From Caballeronia sp. LZ062 (GTDB lineage Bacteria; Pseudomonadota; Gammaproteobacteria; Burkholderiales; Burkholderiaceae): 64,000 nucleotides of DNA. The translations under genes were made by a program, and so were the position numbers. Below, one piece after another: positions 49,634 to 58,370 of the stretch. A model generated the notes under the pieces. The model saw only the letters and a list, made by a program, of their open reading frames with translations. It searched no databases and had not been told where the DNA came from. Where the stretch lies: positions 496,001-560,000 of the forward strand of contig NZ_JARTWB010000002.1 in the NCBI RefSeq assembly GCF_031450785.1. Reading direction: 5' to 3'. Positions within the stretch are counted from its first letter, which is position 1. Each line of letters starts with the position of its first letter.

Positions 49634-51004
49634 ATGGCAGCAGACATCGACGTCAGGCAACGCTTTTTTCCGCACACGCAAGACGAGTTGAAGGAGATCG
49701 CGTCGGATATCCTGCGCTACGCGAAGGAACTCGGCGCGAGCGATGCCGCCACCGAAATCTCCGAAGGCGACGGCCTCTCGGTGAGCGTGCGGCGCGGCGA
49801 AGTGGACACGATCGAGCACAACCGCGACAAGATGGTCGGTGTCACGGTGTTCATCGGCAAGAAGCGCGGCAACGCGAGCACCGCCGACTTCACGCGCGAG
49901 GCGTTGCGCGACACGGTCGCGGCGGCGTACAACATCGCGCGGTTCACGGCGGAAGACAGCGCCGCCGGGCTCGCCGAGGAAGAACTGCTCGAGAAGTCGC
50001 CGCAGGACCTCGATCTTTATCACCCGTGGGACATCGACGCCGAAGAGGCCGCCGACATCGCGCGCCGGGCCGAGGCCGCCGCGTTCGCGGTCGACAAGCG
50101 CATCACGAATTCGGAAGGCGCGAGCGTCTCCGCGCAGCATTCGCAATTCGTGCTCGCGACATCGCGCGGCTTCATGGCGGGGTATCCGTACTCGCGGCAT
50201 TACATCGCGTGCGCGCCGATCGCGGCGAGCGGCCGCGACATGCAGCGCGACGACTGGTACACGTCCAGGCGCGACGCCTCCGAGCTTGCCGATCCCGAAG
50301 CGGTCGGCCGCTATGCCGCCGAGCGCGCGCTCGCGCGCCTGAACGCGCGCAGTCTCGACACGCGCAAGTGCCGCGTGCTGTTCGAAGCGCCGCTCGCAGC
50401 CGGCATTCTCGGCGCGTTCGTGCAGGCCGTGAGCGGCGGGGCGTTGTATCGCAAGACGACGTTTCTCGTCGACAGTCTCGGCAAGCCGGTGTTCGCGCCG
50501 CATATTCAGGTCGTCGAAGACCCGCACGTGCGCGGCGGCATGGGCAGCGCGCCGTTCGACGAAGAGGGCGTGCGCACGCAGCGGCGCAATGTCGTGGAAG
50601 ACGGCGTCGTGCAGGGCTATTTCCTCTCGACGTATTCGGCGCGCAAGCTCGGCATGCAGACGACCGGCAACGCGGGCGGCTCGCACAATCTCTCGATGAA
50701 AAGCGCGCACACGCAGCCTGGCGACGACTTCCAAGCCATGCTGAAGAAGCTTGGCACGGGCCTTCTGCTGACGGAACTGATGGGGCAGGGCGTGAACTAC
50801 GTCACAGGCGACTACTCGCGCGGCGCGTCGGGCTTCTGGGTCGAGAACGGACAGATTCAGCACGCCGTGGAGGAGATCACGGTCGCGAGCACGCTGCAGG
50901 AGATGTTCCGCCATATCGAGGCCATCGGCGCGGATACGGTCGTGCGCGGCACCAAGGAGATCGGTTCGGTGCTGATCGAGCGGATGACGGTCGCAGGGCA
51001 GTAA
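49634..51004 (+). CDS. pmbA: Metalloprotease PmbA (TldD/PmbA family)
   Basis: This 456-residue subunit partners TldD in a heterodimeric peptidase that cleaves peptides and helps mature RiPPs and degrade CcdA. The family blocks are GASDAATEISEGDGLSVSVR, SRGASGFWVENGQIQHAVEE and the Gly-rich TTGNAGGSHNLSM. The zinc HExxxH motif of TldD is absent, as expected for PmbA. The ATG at 49634 (MAADIDVRQ) is used. A strong terminator hairpin follows at 51034. Confidence 0.94.
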   Translation: MAADIDVRQRFFPHTQDELKEIASDILRYAKELGASDAATEISEGDGLSVSVRRGEVDTIEHNRDKMVGVTVFIGKKRGNASTADFTREALRDTVAAAYNIARFTAEDSAAGLAEEELLEKSPQDLDLYHPWDIDAEEAADIARRAEAAAFAVDKRITNSEGASVSAQHSQFVLATSRGFMAGYPYSRHYIACAPIAASGRDMQRDDWYTSRRDASELADPEAVGRYAAERALARLNARSLDTRKCRVLFEAPLAAGILGAFVQAVSGGALYRKTTFLVDSLGKPVFAPHIQVVEDPHVRGGMGSAPFDEEGVRTQRRNVVEDGVVQGYFLSTYSARKLGMQTTGNAGGSHNLSMKSAHTQPGDDFQAMLKKLGTGLLLTELMGQGVNYVTGDYSRGASGFWVENGQIQHAVEEITVASTLQEMFRHIEAIGADTVVRGTKEIGSVLIERMTVAGQ

Positions 51005-51033
51005 CCGCTTCCACGCCGCTGCTGCAGAAGCGA

Positions 51034-51075
51034 AAGGCCCCGGACGACGCGCAGTCGTCCGGGGCCTTGGTCTTT
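51034..51075. terminator. Long hairpin between the convergent genes pmbA and folA
   Basis: A 15-bp perfect stem (51034-51048 with 51054-51068) encloses a 5-nt loop and is followed by GGTCTTTG on the plus strand and TTTCGC on the minus strand. It probably terminates both genes. Confidence 0.8.
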
Positions 51076-51076
51076 G

Positions 51077-51574
51077 TTATGCGCGCCGCTCGTAAGTGAC
51101 GAACGCGAACTCGAAATCGTTCGGCGCCGCCGCGCGATGCCGCTCGCGCGACACTTCGCGCCACTGCGACGCATCGGGTGCAGGAAAACGCGTGTTGCCG
51201 TCGAAATCGGCGTCGATCTCCGTGACGATGAGCTTCTGCGCGCGGCCGATGGCATCGCCGTATAGCTGCGCCCCGCCGATCAGAAACGCTTCCGCCGCGC
51301 CATCGGCGGTTGCGAGCGCGAGGGCTTCGTCGATGCTCGTCACCGTGTCGCAGCCTTCGAAGCGGCGTGTAGCGTCGCGCGTGACGACGATATTGCGCCG
51401 CCCGGGCAGCGGCCGCCCGATCGACTCGTGCGTCTTGCGTCCCATGATGATGGGCGCGCCCATCGTCGTTCGTTTGAAGAAGGCGAGATCTTCGGGCAGG
51501 CGCCAGGGAAGTTGGTTATCGCGTCCGATCACGCCATTGCGTGCGCGGGCGACGATGAGAGTCAGCGTCGTCAT
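51077..51574 (-). CDS. folA: Dihydrofolate reductase
   Basis: This 165-residue enzyme reduces dihydrofolate with NADPH, closing the cycle opened by thymidylate synthase. It has [25 protein letters not shown] with the substrate Asp region, [20 protein letters not shown], and [14 protein letters not shown]. It lies on the minus strand about 2.5 kb from thyA, with a regulator gene and a small gene between them. Confidence 0.95.
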   Translation of the reverse strand: MTTLTLIVARARNGVIGRDNQLPWRLPEDLAFFKRTTMGAPIIMGRKTHESIGRPLPGRRNIVVTRDATRRFEGCDTVTSIDEALALATADGAAEAFLIGGAQLYGDAIGRAQKLIVTEIDADFDGNTRFPAPDASQWREVSRERHRAAAPNDFEFAFVTYERRA

Positions 51575-51692
51575 GTGCAGGTAGGAAGGGGCGGCACGCG
51601 CCGCCAGGCCGGGGCACGAATTTTAACCGACGCAAACTGGCACGCCCACTGGCACGCTGCGGCGCTGCTGCTGCTTCCTGATGGATGCGGCG

Positions 51693-51935
51693 TCAGGCTT
51701 CGGACGTATCGTCCCCGCCCTCCACGCTGTCCCGGTACAGGCGCGGCACTTCCGGCGCGATTTCGTCCCACAGCGTCACGCTAGGATTTGTGGCCGGGGC
51801 GCGGCCGGGTGAGCCGGCTGAATTGTCGGCCGTCGCGCCCGTTGCGGGCGACCACTCGAATGCGTCGGCCTTGTCGGCATCCGACGGTGCCGCGGCGTTC
51901 AATGCGAAACGCGGTAAATAATTATCGAGAGCCAT
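51693..51935 (-). CDS. Small conserved-looking protein of unknown function
   Basis: This 80-residue ORF starts at the ATG at 51935 (MALDNYLPRFALNAA). It is acidic, Ala/Asp/Pro-rich, and has no signal peptide or membrane segment. The C-terminal part (NPSVTLWDEIAPEVPRLYRD) is less biased and reads like a real protein rather than a shadow. I do not recognise it. The frame is open to 52049 but the upstream part is AT-richer. It is divergent from the sigma-54 activator gene. The shared 600-bp intergenic region contains a perfect palindrome. Confidence 0.45.
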   Translation of the reverse strand: MALDNYLPRFALNAAAPSDADKADAFEWSPATGATADNSAGSPGRAPATNPSVTLWDEIAPEVPRLYRDSVEGGDDTSEA

Positions 51936-52534
51936 CGTGGATACGGGAAACGGGTAATTAATTCCGGGAAAGCGGTTTCGTGGAATAAACCAGTGGGCCG
52001 ATACGTATGAAAGGTATCGCACTGCATTATTGCGTTCGGATGAGCGCATAAAGCTAAATGCGTGCCATTCGCATCGGTTCCTTGATGGGTAAAGCTTTGC
52101 AGCGCGGTCAGCCGGAAGATGCGGTAAAAATCGCGGGAAAACGTTTCAGCGCTGAAACGTCAAGCAAGAAAAACCGGAAAGCCGCTCCGAAGCGGTATAA
52201 GCTCTCGTCGTATAAAAAGCACGACGCAAACTTTTAATAAATTCGTGCGAAGCTGGTTGTGAGCCTTATCCAGTAAGGTTTTGCGGCGCGTCAAGCCGCT
52301 TCCGAGGTATTTGTTTTTGGCGGTTCTGGGTTATAGTAGTCTCTTCAATGCGGCGCAGAATCAAACCAAAAGGGTTTCGCGGAAGGCTGCCGGCGTTACG
52401 CTCGGCACGTTCCAGGGGGCGAGGTATCGAATTGCAAGTCCGTACGCACACATGCGAGGGCCAAGAATTCTGCTTGAAGCGAGAGCCTGAACTACGCGAC
52501 CTTTTCAACGAACGTTGAACCAAGGATCTGAATA
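51936..52534. other. Intergenic region with unusually low GC, upstream of the sigma-54 activator gene
   Basis: This 599-base gap contains no convincing gene. Its base composition is visibly more A/T-rich than flanking DNA (for example 52150-52260). It has a 20-bp perfect palindrome at 52141-52160. No clean -24/-12 sigma-54 promoter (TGGCAC-N5-TTGCA) was found. A TTATAG element near 52332 is a weak -10 candidate for the activator gene. Confidence 0.5.
52141..52160. promoter_or_regulatory. 20-bp perfect palindrome, candidate operator
   Basis: ACGTTTCAGCGCTGAAACGT is fully self-complementary, with core TTTCAGCGCTGAAA. It lies about 206 bases upstream of the small minus-strand gene and 375 bases upstream of the sigma-54 activator. 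Perfect symmetry over 20 bases suggests a binding site for a dimeric regulator; which one is not known. Confidence 0.5.
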
Positions 52535-53914
52535 ATGGACGTCGCTCGGCGGCAACTGATCTATGTGACTCGGGACCCCAGCGAAACGCTATGCGCGCGT
52601 TTCGAGGAGCGCGGCTGGCAAATCGAGATCGTGGCAAGCGCGCGTGACACGCGCAAGGCGCTGCGCAGCGACCTCGCCATGGGCGGCCTGCTCGATTTGT
52701 CGGGACACTTCGAATCACACGAACTGGCGGCGTTCGAATCGTCGCTGACCATGACCAACGTCGGCTGGGTGGCGGCAACCGTCCCCGGACAGCTGGAAGA
52801 CGCCGCGGTGCGCCGGCTCATCCGCGACTACTGTTTCGATTACGTCACGTTGCCGACGTCGAACGACCGCGTGGTCGATTCCGTCGGCCACGCTTATGGC
52901 ATGGTGGCGCTGCACGACGCCGCGTCGAACGACGCGCGCAGCGAAGGCCGGGCCGAAGGCGAAATGGTCGGCTCCTGCGACGCCATGCTCGCGCTCTTCC
53001 GCTCCATCCGCAAAGTCGCGATGACGGACGCGCCGGTGTTCATCTCGGGCGAGTCGGGCACCGGCAAGGAACTGACGGCAGTGGCAATCCACGAACGGTC
53101 GGCGCGCCGCGATCAGCCGTTCGTGGCCATCAACTGCGGCGCGATTCCCGCGCATCTGCTGCAATCGGAGCTTTTCGGCTACGAACGCGGCGCCTTCACG
53201 GGCGCCAACCAGCGCAAGATCGGTCGCGTGGAAGCGGCCAACGGCGGCACGCTTTTCCTCGATGAAATCGGCGATCTTCCGCTCGAGAGCCAGGCGAGCC
53301 TGTTGCGCTTCTTGCAGGAGCGCAAGGTCGAACGGCTCGGCGGCCACGGCTCGACGCCGGTGGATGTGCGCATCATTTCCGCGACGCACGTGGACATGCA
53401 GACCGCGATGATCGAAGGGCGCTTCCGTGCGGACCTGTATCACCGGCTTTGCGTGCTGCAGATCGACGAACCGCCGCTGCGCGCGCGCGGCAAGGACATC
53501 GAGTTGCTCGCGAAACACATGCTGGACCGCTTCAAGAAGGACGCGAGCCGCCGCCTGCGCGGTTTCTCGCCGGATGCGATCGCCGCGATTCACAACTATG
53601 GCTGGCCGGGCAATGTGCGTGAGCTCATCAACCGCGTGCGCCGCGCCATCGTGATGTCGGAAGGGCGGCAGATCACCGCGCGCGATCTCGAACTGGGCGA
53701 GTACGTCGAAGTGGCGCCGGTCTCGCTCGCGCAGGCGCGCGAAGCGGCGGAGCGGCAGGCCATCGAACTCGCGTTGCTGCGGCATCGCGGGCGGCTCGGC
53801 GATGCGGCGCACGAACTCGGCATCTCGCGCGTCACGCTGTATCGGCTGCTGAGCGCGCACGGCATGCGTCATATCGAGGTGGATGCGCCCCCGGAACACG
53901 CCACACGCGGCTGA
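52535..53914 (+). CDS. Sigma-54-dependent transcriptional activator, VpsR-like
   Basis: This 459-residue activator has an N-terminal ~130-residue receiver-like domain that lacks a clear phosphoacceptor signature (VpsR-like). The AAA+ domain has Walker A GESGTGKE, the sigma-54-contacting loop GAFTGA at about residue 224, Walker B GGTLFLDEIGDLP, and WPGNVRELINRVRRA. A C-terminal Fis-type HTH (DAAHELGISRVTLYRLLSAHG) ends it. VpsR-like activators control biofilm polysaccharide genes and often respond to c-di-GMP; that role is inference. A terminator follows at 53941. Confidence 0.88.
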   Translation: MDVARRQLIYVTRDPSETLCARFEERGWQIEIVASARDTRKALRSDLAMGGLLDLSGHFESHELAAFESSLTMTNVGWVAATVPGQLEDAAVRRLIRDYCFDYVTLPTSNDRVVDSVGHAYGMVALHDAASNDARSEGRAEGEMVGSCDAMLALFRSIRKVAMTDAPVFISGESGTGKELTAVAIHERSARRDQPFVAINCGAIPAHLLQSELFGYERGAFTGANQRKIGRVEAANGGTLFLDEIGDLPLESQASLLRFLQERKVERLGGHGSTPVDVRIISATHVDMQTAMIEGRFRADLYHRLCVLQIDEPPLRARGKDIELLAKHMLDRFKKDASRRLRGFSPDAIAAIHNYGWPGNVRELINRVRRAIVMSEGRQITARDLELGEYVEVAPVSLAQAREAAERQAIELALLRHRGRLGDAAHELGISRVTLYRLLSAHGMRHIEVDAPPEHATRG

Positions 53915-53940
53915 CCGACGCAGCGTTTTTCCTCACCGCA

Positions 53941-53974
53941 ACGGGCGCCGCAAGGCGCCCGTTCTTCTTTTGGC
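53941..53974 (+). terminator. Intrinsic terminator of the sigma-54 activator gene
   Basis: ACGGGCGCC pairs with GGCGCCCGT around GCAA, followed by TCTTCTTTT. Confidence 0.85.
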
Positions 53975-54063
53975 GAAGCGCAGCAGCGCGCGGGTCTGCT
54001 TGGTAAAATCGGTGGTTTCCGGCTCTTCTCGCGTGGCCCGTGCCCGCATTCAAGGAACATCGA

Positions 54064-55035
54064 ATGAAACAGTATCTCGAGCTCGTCCAGACGATCCTCG
54101 ATACCGGCACGTGGCAGGAAAACCGCACGGGCATCCGCACCATCAGCATCCCCGGCGCCATGTTGCGCTTCGACTTGCAGGAAGGCTTTCCCGCCGTCAC
54201 GACGAAGAAGCTCGCGTTCAAGTCGGCGATCGGCGAGATGATCGGCTTTCTGCGCGCGTCGAAGAGCGCGGCGGACTTCCGCGCGCTCGGCTGCAAGGTG
54301 TGGGACGCGAACGCGAACGAAAATCCGCAGTGGCTCGAGAATCCCTATCGCCGGGGCACGGACGATCTCGGCGATGTTTACGGCGTGCAATGGCGCAACT
54401 GGCCGGCGTACAAGCTGATCGACGCCGGCGCGGGCGACCAGATCGCGGACGCGAACAATCGCGGCTACGAACTTGTGACGAGTTTCGTGGAAAACGGGCG
54501 CGAGCAGGTGCTGCTGTACAAGGCCATCGACCAGTTGCGCCAGTGTCTCGATACCATCATCGAGCGGCCGACGGACCGGCGCATTCTCTTTCACGCGTGG
54601 AATCCGGCGAAGCTCGACGAGATCGCGCTGCCCGCGTGTCACCTGTTGTATCAGTTCATCCCGAACGTGACGAAGCGCGAGATTTCGCTTTGCCTGTATA
54701 TCCGCAGCAATGACGTCGGGCTCGGCACGCCGTTCAATCTCACGGAAGGCGCGGCGCTGCTGCATCTCGTCGGGCGGCTCACGGGCTACAAGCCGCGCTG
54801 GTTCACCTACTTTATCGGCGACGCGCACATCTATGAGAATCAGCTCGACATGCTGAACGAGCAGCTGAAACGCGAACCGTATCCGTCGCCGCAGTTGATC
54901 ATTTCGGATCGCGTGCCGGACTACGCGGTCACCAAACGCTACGAGCCAGAATGGCTGGAGAAGGTCGAGCCGAAGGACTTCGCGCTGGAAGGCTACCGGC
55001 ATCACGATCCGATCAGCGCGCCGATGGCGGTCTGA
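54064..55035 (+). CDS. thyA: Thymidylate synthase
   Basis: This 323-residue ThyA methylates dUMP using methylenetetrahydrofolate. The catalytic Cys is in [10 protein letters not shown], and [18 protein letters not shown] follows. The protein is about 60 residues longer than E. coli ThyA (264), mainly by an insertion around residues 95-150 ([16 protein letters not shown]), as in other Burkholderiaceae. The ATG at 54064 (MKQYLELV) is the family start. A TAAAAT element near 54003-54008 may be its -10 box. Confidence 0.95.
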   Translation: MKQYLELVQTILDTGTWQENRTGIRTISIPGAMLRFDLQEGFPAVTTKKLAFKSAIGEMIGFLRASKSAADFRALGCKVWDANANENPQWLENPYRRGTDDLGDVYGVQWRNWPAYKLIDAGAGDQIADANNRGYELVTSFVENGREQVLLYKAIDQLRQCLDTIIERPTDRRILFHAWNPAKLDEIALPACHLLYQFIPNVTKREISLCLYIRSNDVGLGTPFNLTEGAALLHLVGRLTGYKPRWFTYFIGDAHIYENQLDMLNEQLKREPYPSPQLIISDRVPDYAVTKRYEPEWLEKVEPKDFALEGYRHHDPISAPMAV

Positions 55036-55084
55036 TCGAACGCAAAACTGACAAACGCGCGGCCTCGGTCGCGCGTTTTCGTTT

Positions 55085-55894
55085 TTAGCGCCTGGAAAGA
55101 AACGCTTCGAAATGCCGCTGCCCGGCGGGCGTCACGCGCAACACGCGACGCTTCGCCGTGTGTTCGATCCATCCGAAATGCCGCTGCCCGGCGGGCGTCA
55201 CGCGCAACACGCGACGCTTCGCCGTGTGTTCGATCCATCCGTGCGTTTCGCACGCTTGCAGATATGCCGCGCCGAGCGCGCCGCCCAGATGCGGCCGCCG
55301 CTCGCTCCAGTCGATGCACGTGCACGCGAACCTTCGCCGCCGCGCGCGCTGCGCCGACACGTCGATGCCGAGCCGCGCGAACGCCTGCGTCCCGTCAGGC
55401 GTGGTGTCGAGCGCGGACGGTTCACGCGTTGCCAAACCGGCGTCCGGCGCGGCGAGCCAGTGGCGCGCGATCATGCCGTCGAAAAGCCGCACGGCCAGTT
55501 CTCCCGCGAGGTGGTCGTAGCAGGTGCGCGCATAGCGCATCTCGAGCGGCACGGCGCTCGCCGGACGCGGCGGCGCGGCTTGCGGTGCGCTCGCGCGCGC
55601 CAGGTTCGCAAGCGCCTCGATGGCGGCGGCGATATCCGGCGACGCAATTCGATAGTACCGATGCCGCCCGCTGACTTCGAGCGCGAGCAGCCCGCCCTCG
55701 GTCAGACGCGCGAGATGCGCGCTCGCCGCGGAGGGCGACAGGCCCGCGATCATTGTCAGTTCGCCCGCAGGACGCGCGGTGCCGTCCATCAGCGACCAGA
55801 GCATCGCGGCGCGGCCCGGATCGGCGAGCAGCGCGCCGATGCGCGAGAGACCGGGAAAATGCCGCGAGCGGGCGTCTCCGAGAGCGGAATTCAT
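55085..55894 (-). CDS. ArsR-family winged-helix regulator with an internal 22-residue duplication
   Basis: This 269-residue protein has an N-terminal ArsR-type wHTH (residues ~15-90: RAAMLWSLMDGTARPAGEL, GLSPSAASAHLARLTEGG, RHRYYRI). The rest is a longer effector-like region containing several Cys residues. Near the C-terminus the segment GWIEHTAKRRVLRVTPAGQ...HF occurs twice in a row, encoded by a perfect 66-bp repeat. The ATG at 55894 (MNSALGDARS) is preferred to the TTG at 55912. Ligand and targets are unknown. Confidence 0.75.
   Translation of the reverse strand: MNSALGDARSRHFPGLSRIGALLADPGRAAMLWSLMDGTARPAGELTMIAGLSPSAASAHLARLTEGGLLALEVSGRHRYYRIASPDIAAAIEALANLARASAPQAAPPRPASAVPLEMRYARTCYDHLAGELAVRLFDGMIARHWLAAPDAGLATREPSALDTTPDGTQAFARLGIDVSAQRARRRRFACTCIDWSERRPHLGGALGAAYLQACETHGWIEHTAKRRVLRVTPAGQRHFGWIEHTAKRRVLRVTPAGQRHFEAFLSRR
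55109..55240. repeat. Perfect 66-bp tandem duplication inside the ArsR-like gene
   Basis: Positions 55109-55174 and 55175-55240 are identical across 66 bases, starting GAAATGCCGC and ending CCATCC. The unit is 22 codons long, so the reading frame is preserved and the protein gains one extra copy of a C-terminal segment. Confidence 0.95.
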
Positions 55895-56023
55895 GACGAT
55901 GAGAGCGCGCAACGATGAATGCCACCACTCTAGCGCGCATGCGCAACCGACGTTTCACATCCGCGTGAAATGTCGATGCGGCGCTAGAATGGTCGCTTGA
56001 ATCACCACGCAGCAGGAATTCGC

Positions 56024-56167
56024 ATGTTCAAGCTCATCACCGTAGCCGCGCTCGCCGTTCTCGTCCTGTGCGCCGGTTGCGCGGGCGGGGCGTCGTCGTC
56101 AGCGGGCGGAGGCGGCAGCATCACGATGTACGGCACCATGGATCAGGGCATTACGGTCCACAACTAG
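56024..56167 (+). CDS. Small lipoprotein-like peptide with a porin-like C-terminus
   Basis: This 47-residue ORF starts MFKLITVAALAVLVLCAGC, a hydrophobic signal with a lipobox-like end (CAGC), then a Gly/Ser-rich spacer, and ends SITMYGTMDQGITVHN. The last segment resembles the first beta-strand of Burkholderia general porins (consensus SSVTLYG-x-xDAG-x-T). It is too short for a barrel. An AGCAGGAA ribosome-site candidate precedes the ATG. The function is unknown; it may be a lipoprotein decoy or a relic. Confidence 0.5.
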   Translation: MFKLITVAALAVLVLCAGCAGGASSSAGGGGSITMYGTMDQGITVHN

Positions 56168-56222
56168 CGGCATTTTTTCGCGCCCTATAATCGCGGCTTT
56201 AATCTCAAAGCTGCGAACCGTC

Positions 56223-56747
56223 ATGACCACGCCGACTCCGTCCGCCACACCCGCCGCCTTGCGCGCGGGCCGCGCCGAAACCACCTTCCGTTTCCTTGCC
56301 GAGCCGAGTTCGGTGAACTTCGGCGGCAAGGTGCATGGCGGCGCGCTGATGAAGTGGATCGACGAAACCGCCTACGCCTGCGCCGCCATGTGGAGCGGAC
56401 GGTACGCCGTGACGGTGAGCGTCGGCAACATCCGCTTCAGGCGGCCGATTCTCGTGGGCAATCTGGTCGAACTGCGCGCGCGCGTGGTCGTGACGGGCCG
56501 CACCAGCATGCATATCCACGTGTCGGTGCACGCGGGCGATCCGAAAGTCGGCGAACTGGAGCAGACCACGGACTGTCTGATGGTCTTCGTTGCCGTCGAT
56601 GAGAAAGGGCAGCCCACGCCCGTGCCGCCGTTCGTGCCGGAATCGGAAGAAGAGAAGCGTCTCGCGAAATACGCGATGGACGTGAAAGACGCGCTCGATG
56701 CAATCGTCGAGCTGAAGCCGGAAGAAGTGGCGGCGGGCAAGGTCTGA
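56223..56747 (+). CDS. Acyl-CoA thioesterase (hotdog fold, YciA-like)
   Basis: This 174-residue protein has the single-hotdog acyl-CoA thioesterase signature: NFGGKVHGGALMKWIDETAYA (Asp in the helix), AVTVSVGNIRFRRPILVGNL, and a C-terminal Arg/Lys-rich helix. It would hydrolyse acyl-CoA to free CoA and fatty acid; chain preference is not predictable here. A TATAAT-like sequence lies at 56186-56191. Confidence 0.85.
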   Translation: MTTPTPSATPAALRAGRAETTFRFLAEPSSVNFGGKVHGGALMKWIDETAYACAAMWSGRYAVTVSVGNIRFRRPILVGNLVELRARVVVTGRTSMHIHVSVHAGDPKVGELEQTTDCLMVFVAVDEKGQPTPVPPFVPESEEEKRLAKYAMDVKDALDAIVELKPEEVAAGKV

Positions 56748-56940
56748 CGCAGCGTTCGCGAGCGCGACCTGGAGTTCCGCGCGACGCGCTTCTGTTTGCG
56801 AGTGCGCTTTTGCGCTACCTCCGCCGCGCTATGCACACCTTGCCGTCGTCGGTCCAGCGGTGACTCCTGCGCGACGCAGCAGGCGCGCTCGCCCGGCTTG
56901 CGCCTGCCGGGCGGGAACGCCTGCAAACGGCTGCAAACGC

Positions 56941-58347
56941 CTACTTTCTGCCGACCATCTCGTGCGGCTTCACCCATTCGTCGAACTGCTGCTCCGTCAC
57001 GTGCCCGAGCGCGAGTGCGGCGGCCTTGAGCGTGGTGCCTTCCTTGTGCGCCTTCTTGGCGATCTGCGCGGCCTTGTCATAGCCGATGTGCGGATTGAGC
57101 GCCGTCACCAGCATCAGCGATTCGTTGAGCAGGCTGTCGATGCGCGCCTGATTCGCCTCGATGCCCACCGCGCAGTTGTCGTTGAAGCTCTGCGCGCCGT
57201 CCGCGAGCAGGCGGATCGATTGCAGCACGTTATGCGCGATCATCGGGCGGAAGACGTTCAGCTCGAAGTTGCCGCTCGCTCCGCCGAAGTTGACCGCCAC
57301 GTCGTTGCCGAACACCTGACAGCACAGCATGGTCACGGCTTCGGACTGCGTCGGGTTCACCTTGCCCGGCATGATGGAACTGCCCGGCTCGTTCTCCGGA
57401 ATCGAAAGTTCGCCCAGGCCGCAGCGCGGTCCGCTTGCGAGCCAGCGAATGTCGTTGGCGATCTTCATCATGCTCGCCGCGACGGTCTTCAACGCGCCGT
57501 GCGCGGCGACGAGCGCATCCGCTGCGGCCATCACCTCGAACTTGTTGGGCGCAGTTTCGAACGGCAGGCCGGTGAGCTTGCCGATGGTCTGCGCGACCTT
57601 CACCGCGAATTCCGGATGCGCGTTCAGCCCCGTGCCGACCGCCGTGCCGCCTTGCGCGAGCTGATACAGATGCGGCAACGTCGCTTCGACGTGGCGGATG
57701 CCCTGATCGAGTTGCGCGACGTAACCGGAAAACTCCTGGCCGAGCGTGAGCGGCGTCGCGTCCTGCAAGTGCGTACGGCCGATCTTCACGACATCCGCGA
57801 ACTGCTTCGCCTTCTTGTCGAGCGTCTCGCGCAGCGTTTTGAGCGACGGCACCAGATGCTTGACGATGGCATACGCGGCGGCGACGTGCATCGCGGTCGG
57901 AAACACGTCGTTGGACGACTGGCCGCGGTTCACGTCATCGTTCGGATGCACGAGGCGCTCTTCGCCCCGCGGCCCGCCGAGCAACTCGCTCGCGCGATTG
58001 GCGATGACCTCGTTCAGATTCATGTTGGTCTGCGTGCCGGAACCCGTCTGCCATACGGCGAGCGGGAATTCGTCCGGATGCTTACCGTCGATGATCTCGT
58101 CGGCGGCCTGCATGATCGCCTGCGCCTTCTTCCCGTCGAGCACCTTCAGGTCCTGATTCACCTCGGCGGCGGCGCGCTTGATGATCGCGAGCGCGGTAAT
58201 GAGTTCGGGCGACTGCTTTTCCGTCGATATCTTGAAGTTCTGCAACGACCGCTGAGTCTGCGCGCCCCAGAGCTTGTCATTGGGCACGGCGATCTCGCCG
58301 AACGTGTCCTTCTCCATGCGTACATCGCCCTGTGCGTTCTGTGTCAT
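56941..58347 (-). CDS. fumC: Fumarate hydratase, class II
   Basis: This 468-residue TCA-cycle enzyme interconverts fumarate and malate. The family signature [11 protein letters not shown] is near residue 319. [18 protein letters not shown] and the catalytic [14 protein letters not shown] segment are all present. It is oxygen-stable, unlike class I fumarases. It lies 23 bases downstream of the phospholipase D-like gene on the same strand, with no strong terminator between them. Confidence 0.96.
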   Translation of the reverse strand: MTQNAQGDVRMEKDTFGEIAVPNDKLWGAQTQRSLQNFKISTEKQSPELITALAIIKRAAAEVNQDLKVLDGKKAQAIMQAADEIIDGKHPDEFPLAVWQTGSGTQTNMNLNEVIANRASELLGGPRGEERLVHPNDDVNRGQSSNDVFPTAMHVAAAYAIVKHLVPSLKTLRETLDKKAKQFADVVKIGRTHLQDATPLTLGQEFSGYVAQLDQGIRHVEATLPHLYQLAQGGTAVGTGLNAHPEFAVKVAQTIGKLTGLPFETAPNKFEVMAAADALVAAHGALKTVAASMMKIANDIRWLASGPRCGLGELSIPENEPGSSIMPGKVNPTQSEAVTMLCCQVFGNDVAVNFGGASGNFELNVFRPMIAHNVLQSIRLLADGAQSFNDNCAVGIEANQARIDSLLNESLMLVTALNPHIGYDKAAQIAKKAHKEGTTLKAAALALGHVTEQQFDEWVKPHEMVGRK

Positions 58348-58370
58348 GGCCTGAAGTTCCTATGAAGTGG

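Noticed and set aside
49513..51099. 528-residue plus-strand ORF in another frame across pmbA
   Set aside because: Arg/Gly/Ala-rich shadow of pmbA, which has clear family motifs in its own frame.
52281..52490. A 69-residue ORF in the spacer before the sigma-54 activator
   Set aside because: It has a TTG start, no ribosome site and a mixed composition; nothing supports translation.
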